Shown: positions 1 through 15,291, counted from the first letter of the stretch. The stretch is 64,000 bases of DNA from Todiramphus chloris collaris (GCA_025345505.1 JANVCC010010406.1:17412062-17476061), one strand, 5' to 3'. The notes: generated from the letters alone by a model not told the origin. Numbers and translations: made by a program.

Positions 1-1044
1 CCCCCCCCTTTTTAAAAAAGTCAGCAACTGTGACTTGGAGCATCTCTTTAACACATGCTGTAGATGCAGGCTGCTACGTTCACTGCTTTGTATGATAACA
101 TCAATTGACTTAATTAAAGGCAAGATCTGGTTCAGTGTGGCTAGTCAGCAGTGCAAAGCTGCGTATCAGATACTGGTTTTCTATTAGATTCATGGGATTT
201 TTTACTTAAAAACTTGATTGAAGATAAAATCTTAAATATAAAATTGCTAGTGGCTAAGCCTCAAACTTGTGTAGGAGGGTTTGATTAACCTTGGTTTCTT
301 AGTGAGCAGTTACTTAGTGAATCCCTGAAGTGAGGCTCTTCTTAGAAGTAGAGAGAAGGTGTACAGAAATAGAAATTAACTTATTCGACAAGTCCTTCTG
401 AGGTTCACTGAAAAATCTGGTAATCTTAGATCTTGCTAATAAATTCATTCCTTCATACCCACCAATTTGCATGATATGAGAGAGGAGTTTGTAATTTTTA
501 CATATAAGGTAGATTGGGCAGTGATAGCAGGATGCTCGGTTTAAAAGGGATCCTTAGGGAAAATGATCAAATCCAGCAAGAAAAAATTGCAAGCATGATA
601 CCAGAACATTGACAAGATTTCCATCTTTTCAAACTGTCTTCTGAAGGACAAAGTGAGCAAGATTATTTAAATTAATGCATATTTAAACATATCTTTTGAC
701 TGGCAAATCTCACCCAGTGCCTGGCAAAAAGATTTGAACTGTGGAACATATCCACGTTTCACTCAGTGCTTATGTCCATTCTCATTCAGCTATAGCAGCC
801 ACTGAAGGCTTTAAGTCCCCAGGAAGTACAGATGAATATGTGCTTAACATTATTGACCAGAATCTGTGAAACACTTATGATATCTTACCTAGCAGCATTA
901 CTGTGAAATATTTCAGTACAAGTACTTCTTTCTCATGTATGGGTTGTTACAGCAGTCAGGAATACTTCACTTGAGACTTCCAGTCAGACTGCCCATGTAC
1001 AGTGAGATTTTTGTTAGTCCTTATTTCAAAGAATATGTTTTATT

Positions 1045-2076
<1,032 letters not shown>

Positions 2077-2284
2077 TATTTCCTGATTACTTTGTTTCAA
2101 GGGTAGAGGAAGCATTTTGACTTGGAAGTTGCTTTTTTAAAGTCTGATTACTGGTAATTTGTAATGAGAAGACATAAAGACTAAACTCCTTCAGTACAGA
2201 GCTCTACAGTTTAAGTGATTTACAATAGCTTTTAGCAAATAAATTACAAACTTTCTAATGAAATCAGCAGAACAGCACGATTTT

Positions 2285-2672
2285 CACAGAACATCCTGGG
2301 CTGGAAGTGACCTCATTATCTGGTTCAACCTTTCATGGGAAGGAGAGCCTGGTCAAGATTATCAAGCACCCCGTGCAATCACATCTTGAAAACCTCCAGC
2401 AATGGGGACTCCACCACATTCCTGGGGAGTTTGCTCTAGTGAATGATTGTCCTTGCTCTAAAAAATTTCTTATATCAAGATGAAACCTCTCCTGGTGCAG
2501 CTTGTATCTGGTGCCCCTTTTTTTTCTCCGTGTGTCTTCTTATGAAGAGTGAGCCTCCATCCTTTTTGTAGTAGCTCATTAAGTACTTGAATGCTGTGAT
2601 GAGTTCCCCCCTGAGAATTTATCTCCAGGGGGGAAAGAGCTAACTCCTTCAGTCTTTCCTCATGAAGCAGTG
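2285..2672 (-). mobile_element. CR1 LINE 3' fragment, minus strand
   Basis: The left edge, CACAGAACATCCTGGGCTGGAAG, is the complement of a CR1 3' end. The segment then follows the antisense of the CR1 C-terminal coding and 3' region: TGGTTCAACCTTTC, the dense CCAGCAATGGGGACTCCACC, and finally CTCCTTCAGTCTTTCCTCAT. It lies 200 bases from the preceding CR1 in the same orientation but has its own 3' end, so it is a separate insertion of a diverged subfamily. No open frame of interest remains. Confidence 0.85.
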
Positions 2673-5600
2673 GATACTTATGGCTATCAATAATTGAAAA
2701 GTATCTTTTGTGTGTGAGCAGGAAAAACTTGAAACACACAAGACCAAGCAAAGATGATGTCTAATCTTCATAACTTTTTTTTTTGTCCTAACAAAAAATA
2801 ATTTTTTAAAACCCACACATTTTTAGTTTATTTTTAAACATTTTTTTTTTTTTAACATTACAAGATCCTTTGTCTGTTCTGTGCTTTCAAGCTCAAAACT
2901 TAGTAAACTTTCCACAGTGCAAATGTTATTTCCTGTCTTTCACTTCTGTCCATGTCCTGGGAAACAGACTGATTACTGGAATCTGAAGCAAATGAGGATG
3001 AAGTTACAGAAGTGAAACAACAGAATGTCTACTTGTTGAAAAACAATTGGACTTCAATTAATTGTGTGCAATTTTTCTTTTTGGATTTTAACCTACCTTT
3101 ATAAGCATATACATGGTTATACATCTTACATGTAAGCTGTTCCAAAAGATAGTTCTCAGATGAGTGTACGTAAAGACGAAAAATTATTTTCTGAACAGAA
3201 AATTATGGCAATCTCATAATAAAAGGGGATCTTTTTTGTTATGAAGTCAGACTTCTAGCCTTTGTTTTCCAGGCCTCACTCTTGTATGTGGTGCTTCTAG
3301 TTATAAGCATTTACCCATCATGGATTACTTTTTTGTCTTCATGCCAGTTCTCTGTGTTGAATTTTGTCTTCTCCTAACTGGCATCTAGTAGGGCAGCTAG
3401 ATCCTTGGATGGCTGTAGTGTATCCTTTAGTTTCTTAATTTGAGAAGTCTATAACTATCTGAACAGCAATGCTAAGGCAACCTCAGATTGAGAGTCTGTC
3501 CTCTATGTATTCTGTAATCTTCTGTATAGATATTTTTAAATTGCTACTGAAAGAGGGTGACAGGCAGTGCTGGAAACTTTAGCATGGTTTTTGTGATTGC
3601 AGACTTTCTGTACTGGAGATACATAGGAAAGTGATTATTTCATAAGCTGTGACAACTCCAAAGTAGCCTTGTACATACTGTAGTGATTTTCGAGCACAGT
3701 TTTGAAATATCATCCTTATCATTGGATAACTGTAGTTAATACCAAAAGGGAATCACAACACTAAGAATTTTAAACCTGTGAATCTTGGTCTTTTCAGCCA
3801 ATTAAGGAAAACATTAACTTTCCTGTGGTAGATGGGTAAATTTTTCAAGGACTAAACAATGATTGGAGAGAGAACTGGAGAGGAGTGACTGCTACAGAGT
3901 TTGAGGAAGAGGTTAAAATATTTGTCCTGAAATACATGGCTGCAGTAAAAGCCAAGGGAGTGATTAATAATTAAAATAATTCTGTTCATTAATATGGAAG
4001 ATAACCAATTCTTGCACAGCTCCGCTTTGCAGTTAAGGACATGAGTGTGAGGGGCTCTTTCTTTATCAGCCAAATGGCTAAAAACCACATCTAGCTGGGA
4101 AACCTTCTGTGCCTACATTCACTTTAGTAGTGGTAATTATGAAGTGGCAAGCCTTGCTCTGATGGTGAGTTTCTTTCTGAGCTTGATTTTACTTTGTACC
4201 ATGATGCAGAGTCATGCGAGTATACAAATGGCTGTGGTAGCCCTAGAGACAAGTATGCTCTTGTTTTGGGTCTATAGGAGGCTGTAGCTGTGCTAGAGTA
4301 AAGCTTAGAATCACAGACAATATTTTTGTCTGTATCCATTGAAACAGATGCAGTGTAATCAACATGGTAATGCTATTTGTTTTCCTGCAGTAGATAGATG
4401 TCTGACTAGAATACTTAATTCAGTAGTTGTTGTATTCACAGCTATGTAGTGGCTTCTGTCAAATTAAACCATTGCTAAAGATTGTGCCTGCAGCATGTCT
4501 AGACTCTTTTATAAAGTAACCAGTACTGGAGGATGTGGTTTGGAGAAAGATTTTAACTATATTTACTGAAATAATCTCTGACTTTTTCACACCTTTTAAC
4601 ATGCTTTCTCTTTGTCACCAGTCATTTACAGTTTAGGTCTCAATGGATGTTTTTCCATTTGAGTCTTTGTCTCTAGTGAGAACTGGGTTGTGTCTGAAGT
4701 GACCAGTGGGCTCAGAACATCCTGAGATGTTCTTTTCAACAAATTCTGAAAAGCTGTTCAATCACATAGCCGAGCAGTTAGCAAGCTTGAAGAGATGCTT
4801 GACTGTGTCAGAGTAATGTTCATGCTAACCAACTGGAAGGAGCACTAGTCTGGAAGGTAGCAAAAATAAGTAATCAAATGCATCCAGAGGGTTTGTAAGC
4901 CACCTTGTATTACAGCTTTGAAAGATATAAACAACACAGCTCAAGTTTTTTTTTTTCAAATCTAGAAGCATATTTGGATAGTCAGTTATTTCAGAAATAT
5001 CTTGTGCTCTGTTCCAGCAGTAAGTCCCCCAGGCTGCCTACCTGCAGATGAGCATGTGGAATAAAATGTGTCCCCTCAAAATTTCTCCAAATGACTTTTA
5101 CTTCCTTACATAAGAGAGGACACTAGAGAGTGTATAAATGTGTATGTAAACATATATATATATATTAAAAATACCTCTGGTAACTTCATTGATAGTTATG
5201 ATTAATACTCTTTGCTGCAATAGGATCAAGCCACACTGCCCCAGAGGTCTGCTATGTAGAAATCTTTGCTAAGAGCAGGTTTAGGTATAAAAAGAGCAAT
5301 ATGCATATGCTAGAGTAGTGTAGAAGAAGCTGAGGTCTGCACTGCATGCTGTGGATAATGGTTATTAGTCAGAGGAGGAATCAAATAATATAGAAAGACT
5401 GGTACCTAGAATGCCTCGGTTTGCACTGAAGTTTCTAGTTGGTGACTGATTGCTGCTACTAACTTCTGATATGTCCCTGTCTAGAAGCACAGGATTCCTG
5501 CTTATTTAATTTTTAATATATGCTTTCACTTTATTACCTGGCTAATAATTCCTTGTGCCCTCCAGAACAGATTACTACAGTGTGTTCTGTAGGAGCCAGA

Positions 5601-8600
5601 GGTGCTTTTGACTTTCTGAGCCAAAAGGGCTAAAAAGCTGCAGCTAGTAAGTGTAGCCTTCAGCAGACTGTTTGAATAGTTGTGTTGGCCAAATTCAGCA
5701 TTTCATCTTACTAAAAATGGTTCTAGCCTCTTGTTTGCTTCTGTCTTTTTAACCTGGTGACCCTAGATGCATGTTGGCTGCTAGCTGTTTGATGCCTTCT
5801 TAATGGATGAGAAAGAACTAAAATATTTAACTATTTCGTAGATATGTGGAGGTTCGGAAGGGTGTTTTTGTTTGAAAGTCTCAACACAGGTAACTTTGCT
5901 TTTTATCTGAAAGATCTCAAATTTGCTAGTACATTGAGAGGGGCAGACTACAGTATGAACTGTAGTTTAGTAGGATGGTGATTACAGCGATGTGGAGATT
6001 TGGATGAAGTTTTTCATTAAAAAAAAAAGAAAAAAAGGCCTAATCTGAAAGACATGCAACTCCAAATAGTGCACAGATTAAATCTAAGGGGAAAAAAAAA
6101 AAAAACAAAAACCTTATTTGATAAGATATTGACTCATTTTTTTTCAATAGGTTTGAAATTTAGCACTGAAACATGATGTCCATTACTTTTTCATGGAGGA
6201 AAAGAACTCCAGTGATCAGCATATTACTTTGTGACACTGTTTTTAGTGTTATTTTAACTATTTTAACACTAACACTATAGTTCCAAGAGGACATGTGATC
6301 ACTTGTAGTGGCAAGACTGTTTTGAAGTTACTTTTTATTCTTACTCAGATAAACCTTCAGTAAATAGGACAGGATTTTGCCATTACTAAAAGTTTGTTCA
6401 CTAGATTAAAAATAGACTTCTTAACAGGACCTACTCCACCTTCAGGGCCACAGAATTATTACAAACAGAATCCTATTTTGAATTCAAGGGAGATTCAGAC
6501 AGAGATGTGATGGGTTTTTTTTTAATCTTATGTGTCTCTCCAGTGGTATTGTGAAAGCAGACTTGATTTTCAAGAAAGTTCAGAGTGTTTCCAGTCGTAA
6601 TACTGTCATGTCTCAGTTCTGATTTAATGAAACAAGTTGTTGGGTTTTTTCTTGAATTCCCCCTCCCCCCTTTAAAAATAATAGCAAGGTGAGGACCACT
6701 GTTGTCTAGTAAAAGCAACATTTTCAAACTTTGGATATACCTGTAGGCAAAACCCACAATCTTCTTTGACTTTTAATTTAGTTCTGTGCATTTGAGCATA
6801 CTTACACAGTGTCAGTATTAATTACTAATTAATTTTTAAAGGATGAACAGGTCTGGAGTGATCATTAACCAAACCTAATTCAGAAATTAACAGGTATTTT
6901 ATCCAATTTTTGTAGTGGATTTTTAAGAGCATGTTTTTGTCAAGGCAAGCATAAATAAGGCAGAGAGTGAAATCCAAGGGGGGGCGAGGGGGAGAAAAAA
7001 AGTGTATACACTACTGAGCCCTAGTGCTGTTTCATGTTGATGGGGAAGACACAAACAGTTCTGTGTTGTGGCTGGTGTCCAGAGCATGTTGTAAGAATGC
7101 TGTGATCTTCCATCTGCTGTAACACTTTCTGACACCCACAGCTGATGGTTACTGCTGCTTATTGACCTCAATGTTCACAGTGCTGTTATCTTGTCTGTCA
7201 ACATACGTGGGTCCATAGTATGGATTTTTCTGGACATTTTCACCTCTGTCATCGTAGATACATTTCTAAGGTCATCTGCTGCTTTTACGACAGCAGCATA
7301 GCATATTTGGAAACACTCAGTAAAAACATCCCGTGGTAGTAGAAGCTTTTAGCTCTTCTCAGACCTTTACATTTCCTCACTGTTCCCTTTCATTTTCATT
7401 CAACTAAGTTTTACAATACTGAGGACGTTCCTTTTATATTCATTTTTCCTTCTGAGTCTGGATGTTTTTCTCTCTGAATTCTGTGGTGCTTCCATATTTT
7501 AAAAAGCCAATTTAATGTTTATTTTATTTAGGCATGAAGTGATGAAATAGGGACTTAACTAACTAACCTTTATTTTTTCCTGCTACTTGCTCTTTGAGGC
7601 ATAACATGTTTCTTTCTGATAATTGTCATATCTTTTGAGTAGGTCTTTAAATTTTTTCTTCTTTTTCACAATAAATAAAAGGATGGACAAAAAACTAAAA
7701 CAAACAACAAAAAGATTTTTGCCAAGAATTCTGTTTTATACTTAAGTATACAAGATACCTCAAATAATGTTAAAAAAAAAAAAAAAGAAAATCTATCCTA
7801 ATGAGTGAATTATTCATTTAAATCATTGCCATTTGGTAGGTATTAATGCAGATGGTAGGCTGCCCACAGATGCCCTATGGAAAAGGATCATATACCTATC
7901 AGGGAGGTGGAAAAAGGCCTTGAGATCCACTATTTTTATTACAGATATAATGTAATTAAACAGTTTCACAGCTTGATGTTCTGTATTTTCCTATCAAGTC
8001 TGAAGCAAATCAATTAGTATGTATTAAATTAACATACTAAAATATGGCATCGTAAGAGAAATACAAATCCCCAAGTACAGGTAAAATTCCTATGCCAGAT
8101 CATAAATATACTAGCATGATATTTGTTCACATATTTGCAAGAAATGTCCTTGAAAATTGTTCATTAAATTATTTACACTCATTGCTTGCTGAGCTGGTGC
8201 AGGTATGTTATTCACGAAGTTGCTCTACCTCCTCAGTTATTCTGGTGGTAGTAGCTCAGGTCTGACCTGCCTGTTTCCTTGCTTTAGCTAATGGATTTTT
8301 GGTAAGCTTTGCTTACAGAAGCAGAATCCTCTTCTGGTTGATTTCAAAATGGCAGTCTCTTTCTCCTTCCTAGTGAAAAAACACTGTTCACAAAACTATG
8401 TTATGCTGCTGCCAAATTTTACAGAAGGATATGTAGAAACATTTAATGTAAGCATTTGATGCAGGATTGCACTGGAACTGCAGCATGTTGAAACAAGATC
8501 ATGACGGGGCTAGAGCTTCTTTTTAAATTAGCAATGATGTCAAGGGCAGAAACAGAAATTGAAGGCTGTGTAACTAGTCACCTTCTGAACAGCTGGGACT

Positions 8601-9065
8601 TCAGTGACTGTAATGAATGCTGCCTAAAAATCTGCTATGAGCATTTTAACAATTTTGGAGTCTTCAAGAGAAACAAGAGTATAAAATAATCTCTTTTGCA
8701 AAACAAGGTAAAAAGTCAGTAATCCAGACTTCTTCTGTAACATGCCACAATGTTTCTATTGTGAGTCATTATGGAAGTACACCTGAGAACAGTCACTGTA
8801 ATTTGTTCAGTTTGCAGAAATAAACTAGATAGCAAACTACAACTACAAATCAACAATGGGTGACATAAATTTAGCTTTTGTACATATAGCTTTGGTATAT
8901 TCTCCCTTGTTGTCTGAAGATTACCACAAGCCTAAAAACATGAGGAATGAAATGTGAAAATCGTTTAGCAGTACATAATAACACAAGTCCATGGTGAAGG
9001 AAAACAGACTTGCAAAAAGCTGTTACCTACATGTATCACTGTTGACTGAAATTCAATTTACCCTA
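2673..9065. other. Intronic stretch without recognised genes
   Basis: This is AT-rich intronic DNA with short homopolymers (A-runs near 6019, 6090 and 7771; T-runs near 2777 and 2844), a TA run at about 5152-5165 and a small perfect inverted repeat at 6243-6272. Open frames are under 100 codons and match nothing I recognise. No CR1 copy is apparent. Confidence 0.6.
6243..6272. repeat. Short inverted repeat, 9-bp arms
   Basis: TTAGTGTTA at 6243-6251 pairs exactly with TAACACTAA at 6264-6272 across a 12-base T-rich loop. It lies within the LURAP1L intron. AT-rich inverted repeats of this size are common by chance. Confidence 0.7.
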
Positions 9066-9075
9066 AAATCACAGT

Positions 9076-10980
9076 ATGTGGAAAAAGGGTCACTGATCAC
9101 TTGGGAAAATTATAGGAATGTTATCAGGGTGTGTAGGGATGAAACAAGGAAGGCCAAGACCCTCTTGGAATTAACTCTGGCAAAAGAAGTAAAACAGAAG
9201 AAGAAAGGCTTCTTCAAGTACATCAGTGATAGAAGGAAGAATAAGGAAAATGTGGGCCTGCTGCTGAATGAGGTGGGAGGCCCGGTGACAGAGGGTGCAG
9301 AGAATGTGGAACTACTGAATGCCTTCTTTGCTTCACTCTTCACAGCTAAGACCAGCCTTCAGGAATCCCAGACTCTGGAAATAAGAGAAAAAGCCTGGAG
9401 GAAGACTCTCCACTGGTCAGTGAGGATTGGGTTAAAAATCACTTGGGTAAACTGAACACACAGAAATCCATGGGCCCTGATGGGGTGCACCCACAAGTAC
9501 TGAGGGAGCTGGCTGAAATTTTTGCACTGCTATTCTCCATCATTTTTGAAAGATCACGGAGAATGGGAGAGGTTTCTGAGGACTGGAGGAAAGACAATGT
9601 CACTCCAGTCTTCAAAAAGGGCAAGAAGGAAGACCCTTGAAATTACAGACCCATCAGCTGCACCTCCATCCCTGGAAAAGTGATGGAGCATCTCATTCTG
9701 GAGATCATATCTCAGCACATGGAAGAAAAGAAGGTTATCAAGAGTAGCCAGCATGGATTTACTAAAGGGAGGTCATTTTTGCTGAATCTGATAACCTTCT
9801 ATGATGGTGTGACTGAATGGGTAGATGCAGGGAGAGCAGTAGATGTTGTCTACCTTGACTTTAGCAGGGCTTTTGATACTGTGCCCCATAACATCCTTGT
9901 GGGTAAGATCAGGGAGTGTGGGTTAGAAGAGGAGATGGTGAGATGGGTTGAGAACTGGCTAAACAATAGAGCTCAGAGGGTTCTGATCAGTGGTGCAGGG
10001 TCCAAGTGGCAACCTGTATCTAGCATTGTTCCCCAGGGGCTGATACTGGCTCCAGTCTTATTCCACATCTTCATCAATGACCTGGATAAAGAGACAGAGT
10101 GTACCCTCAGCAAGTTTGCTGATGCTATGAAACTGGGAGGAGTGGCTGATACACCGGAAGGCTGTGCTTACATCCAGCGAGATCTGGACAGACTGGAGAG
10201 CTGGGCAAAGGGGAGCCTAATGAAGCTGAACAAGGGCAAGTATAGAGTCCTACTCCTGGGAAGGAGTAACACCATGGACCAGTACAGGTTAGGGGTTGAC
10301 CTGCTGGAAAGCAACTCCATGGAGAAGCACCTTGGAGTCCTGGTGGACAGTAAGTTATCCATGGGATAGCAATGTGCCCTTGTGTCCAGGAAGATCAATG
10401 GTGACCTGGGGTGCATAAAGAACAAAGTGTCCAGCAGGTTGAGAGAGGTTCTCTTTCCCCTCTGCTCTGCTTTAGTGAGACCACATCTGGAGTATTGTGT
10501 TCAGTTCTGGTCTCCCCAGTTCAGGAGGGATGGGGAAATACTAGTCCCTTGGAGAGCCAGGAGGATGATGAAGGGACTGGAACATCTCTCTTATGGGGAA
10601 AGGCTGATCAACTTAGGGCTATTTAGTCTGTAGAAGAGAAGACTAAGGGGATCTCATAAATATTTACAAATATCTGAAGGGTGGGTGTCACGTAGAAGGG
10701 GCCAATCTCTGTTCAGTGGTGTCCTGTGATAGGATGAGAGGTAATGATCAGAAACTGGAACAGAGAAAGTTCCACCTCAATATGAGGGAAAACTTCTTTA
10801 CTGCGAGGGTGACAGCCCTGGAACAGGCTGCTCAGAGGTTGTGGAGTCTCCTTCTCTAGAGACTTTAAAATCCCACCTGGATATGTTCTTGTGCGGCCTG
10901 TCCTAGGTGATCCTGCTTTGGCAGGGGGGTTGGACTTGCTGATTTCCAGAGATCTCTTCCAACCCGTACCATTCTATGAA
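9076..10980 (+). mobile_element. CR1 LINE, 1.9 kb, 5'-truncated
   Basis: This is the longest CR1 in the window. It starts within the region upstream of the reverse-transcriptase core, runs through the core and C-terminal part of ORF2, and ends CCATTCTATGAATC, the typical CR1 3' tail. A 10-bp direct repeat, AAATCACAGT, lies at 9066-9075 and again at 10993-11002. It may be a target-site duplication, in which case the insertion would span 9076-10992. The copy is inactive. Confidence 0.93.
9078..10910 (+). pseudogene. CR1 ORF2 remnant with mutated active site
   Basis: The segment encodes a broken CR1 ORF2 polyprotein (endonuclease-to-RT linker, reverse transcriptase and C-terminal region). Recognisable pieces are the TWENYRNVIRVCRDETRKAK stretch near 9093, the MGPDGVHPQVLRELA segment near 9470, motif A YLDFSRAFDTVPHN near 9850 and IFINDLDK near 10070. 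The active-site box at 10115-10126 reads FADA instead of FADD, so one catalytic aspartate is lost. In-frame stops occur at 9638-9640, 10367-10369 and 10631-10633, and the frame shifts between about 9370 and 9443. It is dead as a polymerase. Confidence 0.9.
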
Positions 10981-11002
10981 TCAGTGTTATGTAAATCACA
11001 GT

Positions 11003-14000
11003 CAGACACACATGACATAATGATGAACAATGGAACACCTACATCAGTTCACCGATAGTTTCATCTCTTGCAGACTTTGGTCACCACATGCATTGTTTAT
11101 GCATATGAAGAATCTGAAGAAATGAGAGAGCTCACATTCAATGTCAGGTTGACTGGGTTAGCTTGAATTATTGTAGTGCCTGAATTAATCTAGTTGTTCT
11201 GTTGGTGGTATGGATGTGAAGCATTCCCATGAGCAGTTACAGTTCCACCTGTTCATAGATGATCTGTTCCAGGTAAGCATAGTAGAACTGTGTTCTTACT
11301 CTCTGTCACATAAAAGCTTCCTGGCTTTTTGACAGGTGATCCTGAAGACTGTGTTCAAATTCAGAAATCAGTCTAGGCATTCTGCCTTTTCATTTGGAAC
11401 CTGAAATACCATTTCCCAAAATGTCTTAGTTATATGAAGAAACGAATGCAAACATCCTCAATTGGTGCGACAGATTTGAAGTACGCAAGAGCCTATTAAT
11501 CATCCTGTGTGTTTAAGGAGCAGACATTTTTCCCTTATCTGTCATTTGTGGCTTTATTTTAGACATGTTAAGTGGAAAAAGAAACATTTCTTTTACTTGC
11601 TGGTATTGAGAAGTTATTGTAGTGGTATTTTGAGCTCGCTAACTTTCAAGTGGCATGCTTCATACTTTATGATGGTTGCTTAATAAACAAAGTCTGTGTG
11701 TGTGACCCTACTTACCCCTTTTGTAAACATGTGAGCTCAGTGACTCCAGCTAAGCAATGCTTTCATTCACGTATTCTAAATTATGGACTTTGAATAGATT
11801 GCCTACAGACTTCTTTTTAGTTTGTTATGTATATCTCTCAGAGAATTGGTTGATGAGTTTTATATCCTTTTATATCCACACACTCAGTCTGTATCTTCAT
11901 AAGACTCAAGTAATTCAGCATTGCCAGCAAATGTTTATTTTATTCTTCACATTCTTCTCTTCCTCCTTGGGAATTTTCTCAGTTACTTTAAAAATTGTTA
12001 CTCAGTGTTTGTAATAGCAAAAGAAACAACAGGAGAAAGTGGAATGTTAGCTTCTGTGCAGAAAGAGACTTCTCAGAACTCAAACCAAATTCTTATTTGG
12101 ACAGTGATTGATAGTTTTGTTTGGTTTAGTTTTTATTACATTTCAGATAATGAATTAATGGAATTCATTATTCCATTGAAAACTGAGGTACTCTGGCTTT
12201 AAAAAAAGAAAGGAGAGATAGGCATAGCTGGATAGCCATAAAGCTGTTTATCCTGAATGATGTGGGAAACAGAAGTAATTGAATGGAAAAGTGGAAAGCT
12301 GTCTCTGACACACCCTAGAAAAAGGAAAACAGTAGTAGTGTGAATACTCCTAAACCATAGTGGTCACACACACATGTTTGGCATGGAAAGATTGTAGTGG
12401 TTTGAAATTCTGTTTGTAAAAGGGACAATGGAGATTGGTATAGCAGTGTTTAAGAACAGATTGAGTTCACTCCAGTGCCTATTTCATTTATGCTCTCTGC
12501 ATGCTAATTCCCTTCTTCAAAACTGCTCACATGCAGAACATCTGAACAGCTTTCAGTGGGGTATCATATTTTGCTACTGTTTCCTTCCAACTTCCATTTA
12601 TCGTGGAATATCTGTCCAAAATTATGCTGATTTAGAAGCACAGATTCCTCAGTAGCCAACCCTAGCTCAGTGTGTGAGTCCTGCTTGAGATCTTGCGTAG
12701 AGTGGAGTTTCTGAGCTAAGTGACTCCCTGAATCATTTAACTTGTAAATTTAAGATTTTGTATGTTGTAGTGGTTTATTTCACTGTGATCTGGCTAAAAG
12801 ATTTGTCTTGAAGGAAATACCTTCGTATTCAGGCTCACTCATTTCCTTTCATTTTGTTAGTAGTGGGCTTTTTACTGAACACAACATCAAGATGTTGAGC
12901 AAAAAAATGAAACTAACATCTTTTAAATAAAAGTAGGAATATCTTTTTCTCAGACAACATTTTATGGTTGCCATTAATATTCTTGCAGACTTCCTGTAGT
13001 TAAGAAGGAGCAGCAGCATGTGACCCCAGGAGTCTAAAAGGAAGTAATCTGCCGAAAGGAACTGGAGTTGAAGGCAACTTTGACACATTAATGATATATT
13101 GAACAGAATTTTTATTTTTGTCATTTTTGAGGGGAAGGTGGCCCACTATGTTTGGAGGCAACTGGAAGCTATTCCTGCAGAATATGCAGCAGGAAAAGAC
13201 AAGTCCCTTCTGCTCATAGCCTGGAAGCAAGTGCAACTTTGATGCAGTTAACAACCCTGGTCATTAAGAGTTTTATTCTAAAACCAATAACCTAGTCAAA
13301 TCCTTTTTTAAAAACACTGTATATATAAAAAGTAATATGAATATTTGTATGTATCTGTGTATACATACGTGTACACAGATGCCAGTATGTTTGTGTATAT
13401 ATAAATTATCTTGAGTACATTATGACAATGTTGCACATGTTATTATGGAAGACCATAAGCAAGGCTAGTTGTGTAAGGAAGAAATACCTTGTTAGAACAA
13501 TGAGTGTGAGAAATAGAGAGGCACAGACAGGTGTTTAGGCCAATTATCCCTTACAGACTGAAGATCTGGTTCTATCTGATTGCTAATTTGGTCTGTACAC
13601 CTATACCACCAGACTGCATTATTTGAAAGATGCTGTCACTTTAATGTTACTGTTTTCTCTTGCCATGACTGTTTAGTGTTAAACATTTATGATCCTTACT
13701 GAGAATCTGCGCTATTGTTGATTACACATACTAAGCAAAAAGATATAAAAGCTAGCCTGTAACAAGAATTTCTTTTCCACTCTCTTGTCACAGTTCATTT
13801 CCTCTGTACACCACCAGTTTGTGCTGAGGGGTGATACATACTCACACACACTTTCCCTGTGGTGGTTCTGTGCTTGACCTTTAACTCCAAGAGCATCTGT
13901 AGAAACTGTCCGGAAATATCTTTATTAGCTGTGATACACTCTGTTTCGATTATTTCTGAAATGTACCTATTACTGTGCATAAGGAATGGGGCTGTCAAAC

Positions 14001-15252
14001 ATGATGAGATTTTACTGAGTTTAGTCCCTTTAGTTGAACCATATTGGAACTGACTTGTTTACTCCCAGAGTTACATAGGTTTCAGCTATGTGAGCACAAA
14101 CTAAAATGATTGTGTCTGGGCTACAAGCAGGTAAGAATCAAGAAATATAGTTACATAAAGCAAATGATGAAGTAAACCATAGTAAAGAAAGGTGATGCTT
14201 AGCAGACCGCTTTTTAATGTTTGCTTTAGGAAAAACAAACTCTTGATAGGGGAGACTTGGGATGGCATGGTAGCTTGGAGGAGGTGGACTCAAGTACGCA
14301 GGAATGCGAAGAATTGTTGCCACTAAGTCTGTTCCACAGAAATGCTGAAGCTGTGGGTGTATTTAGAGCAAAAAAATTTTTTTTCCTGTGAACTGAATCT
14401 GAAATACATTATATCAGATGTCTGTCTAAAAGGGACTGTTTCATTAGAGGCATATCAGTGCTAGCACTGTTGAACCTTTCCTTAATCAGCCTTTGGGGAA
14501 ATTTGCTATCTCCAAGCTTGCTTATATTCAGCAAGTTGCTGAAGTCTGTAGTTGCATGTGAGAAATCAGGTAGTTTACTGCTTTAATGACAGCCTAGTTG
14601 CTGAGCAAATGGTTTGTAGTGATTTATGGGAAGGTGTAGAGGAACTGGCTTGAGGAGGAAGGCTACAAAATGCTCAATCTGTTTTCAGAACCTCACATCT
14701 GAAACAATGATAGATGGGCAGTATTGTTAAAACTGTGAATGGTAAAGCTATTTTGCACGCTACTGGGTTAGCTATATTAAATCCTGTGATATTGGATTGA
14801 GAATAATTCAGAGTCGTTCTGGGAACTGGAGAAGGAGACTCAGAATAGACTTGGAGAACAGCATAAAATGTCTATTGTCTGAACAGATTTTACTTGTTTT
14901 CTTCCTTATTTCTTAATTGAGTGAAGACTTTAAAGTCTTTAATGTACTGTATTGTCTTTTTTTAATTAATAACCTGAAAGTTTAGATGTTACAGCCCAAT
15001 GGAAAGAAAGCATGTAATATATATGTATATATATGACCTTACAGCACACATATTTATAGAGAGGTATACTCAGATTATATGCAAGGGAAAATATTTTCCA
15101 AATGCATTTATTAAAGCAGTGACATATCTGCATGTAGTATGCTTGATTAGAACAATTACAGGGTGTAAGAGTGCATGATAATGTATGACCCACATTACAT
15201 GCTAGACATGGTATCCTTATGGGTTAACCTGAAATTATTGTCATCTTTTTTC
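11003..15252. other. Intronic stretch without recognised genes
   Basis: No coding exon, CR1 copy or RNA gene is recognisable. The sequence is AT-rich and mixed, with short TA/TG-rich patches near 13319-13410 and 15017-15036. Two overlapping open frames near 11757-12202 have no family features and look like chance. Confidence 0.6.
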
Positions 15253-15291
15253 AGTGGTTTTAAGCATCCATGCAAGTGGTTTTAAGCATCC
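15253..15291. repeat. 17-bp direct repeat at a CR1 5' junction
   Basis: AGTGGTTTTAAGCATCC occurs at 15253-15269 and again at 15275-15291, separated by 5 bases (ATGCA). The second copy abuts the first recognisable base of the CR1 fragment. No matching copy was seen after its 3' end, so it is not a simple target-site duplication. Confidence 0.85.

Noticed and set aside
13310-13420. TA/TG-rich patch suspected as an array
   Set aside because: The units are irregular and short; nothing beyond low-complexity AT-rich sequence.
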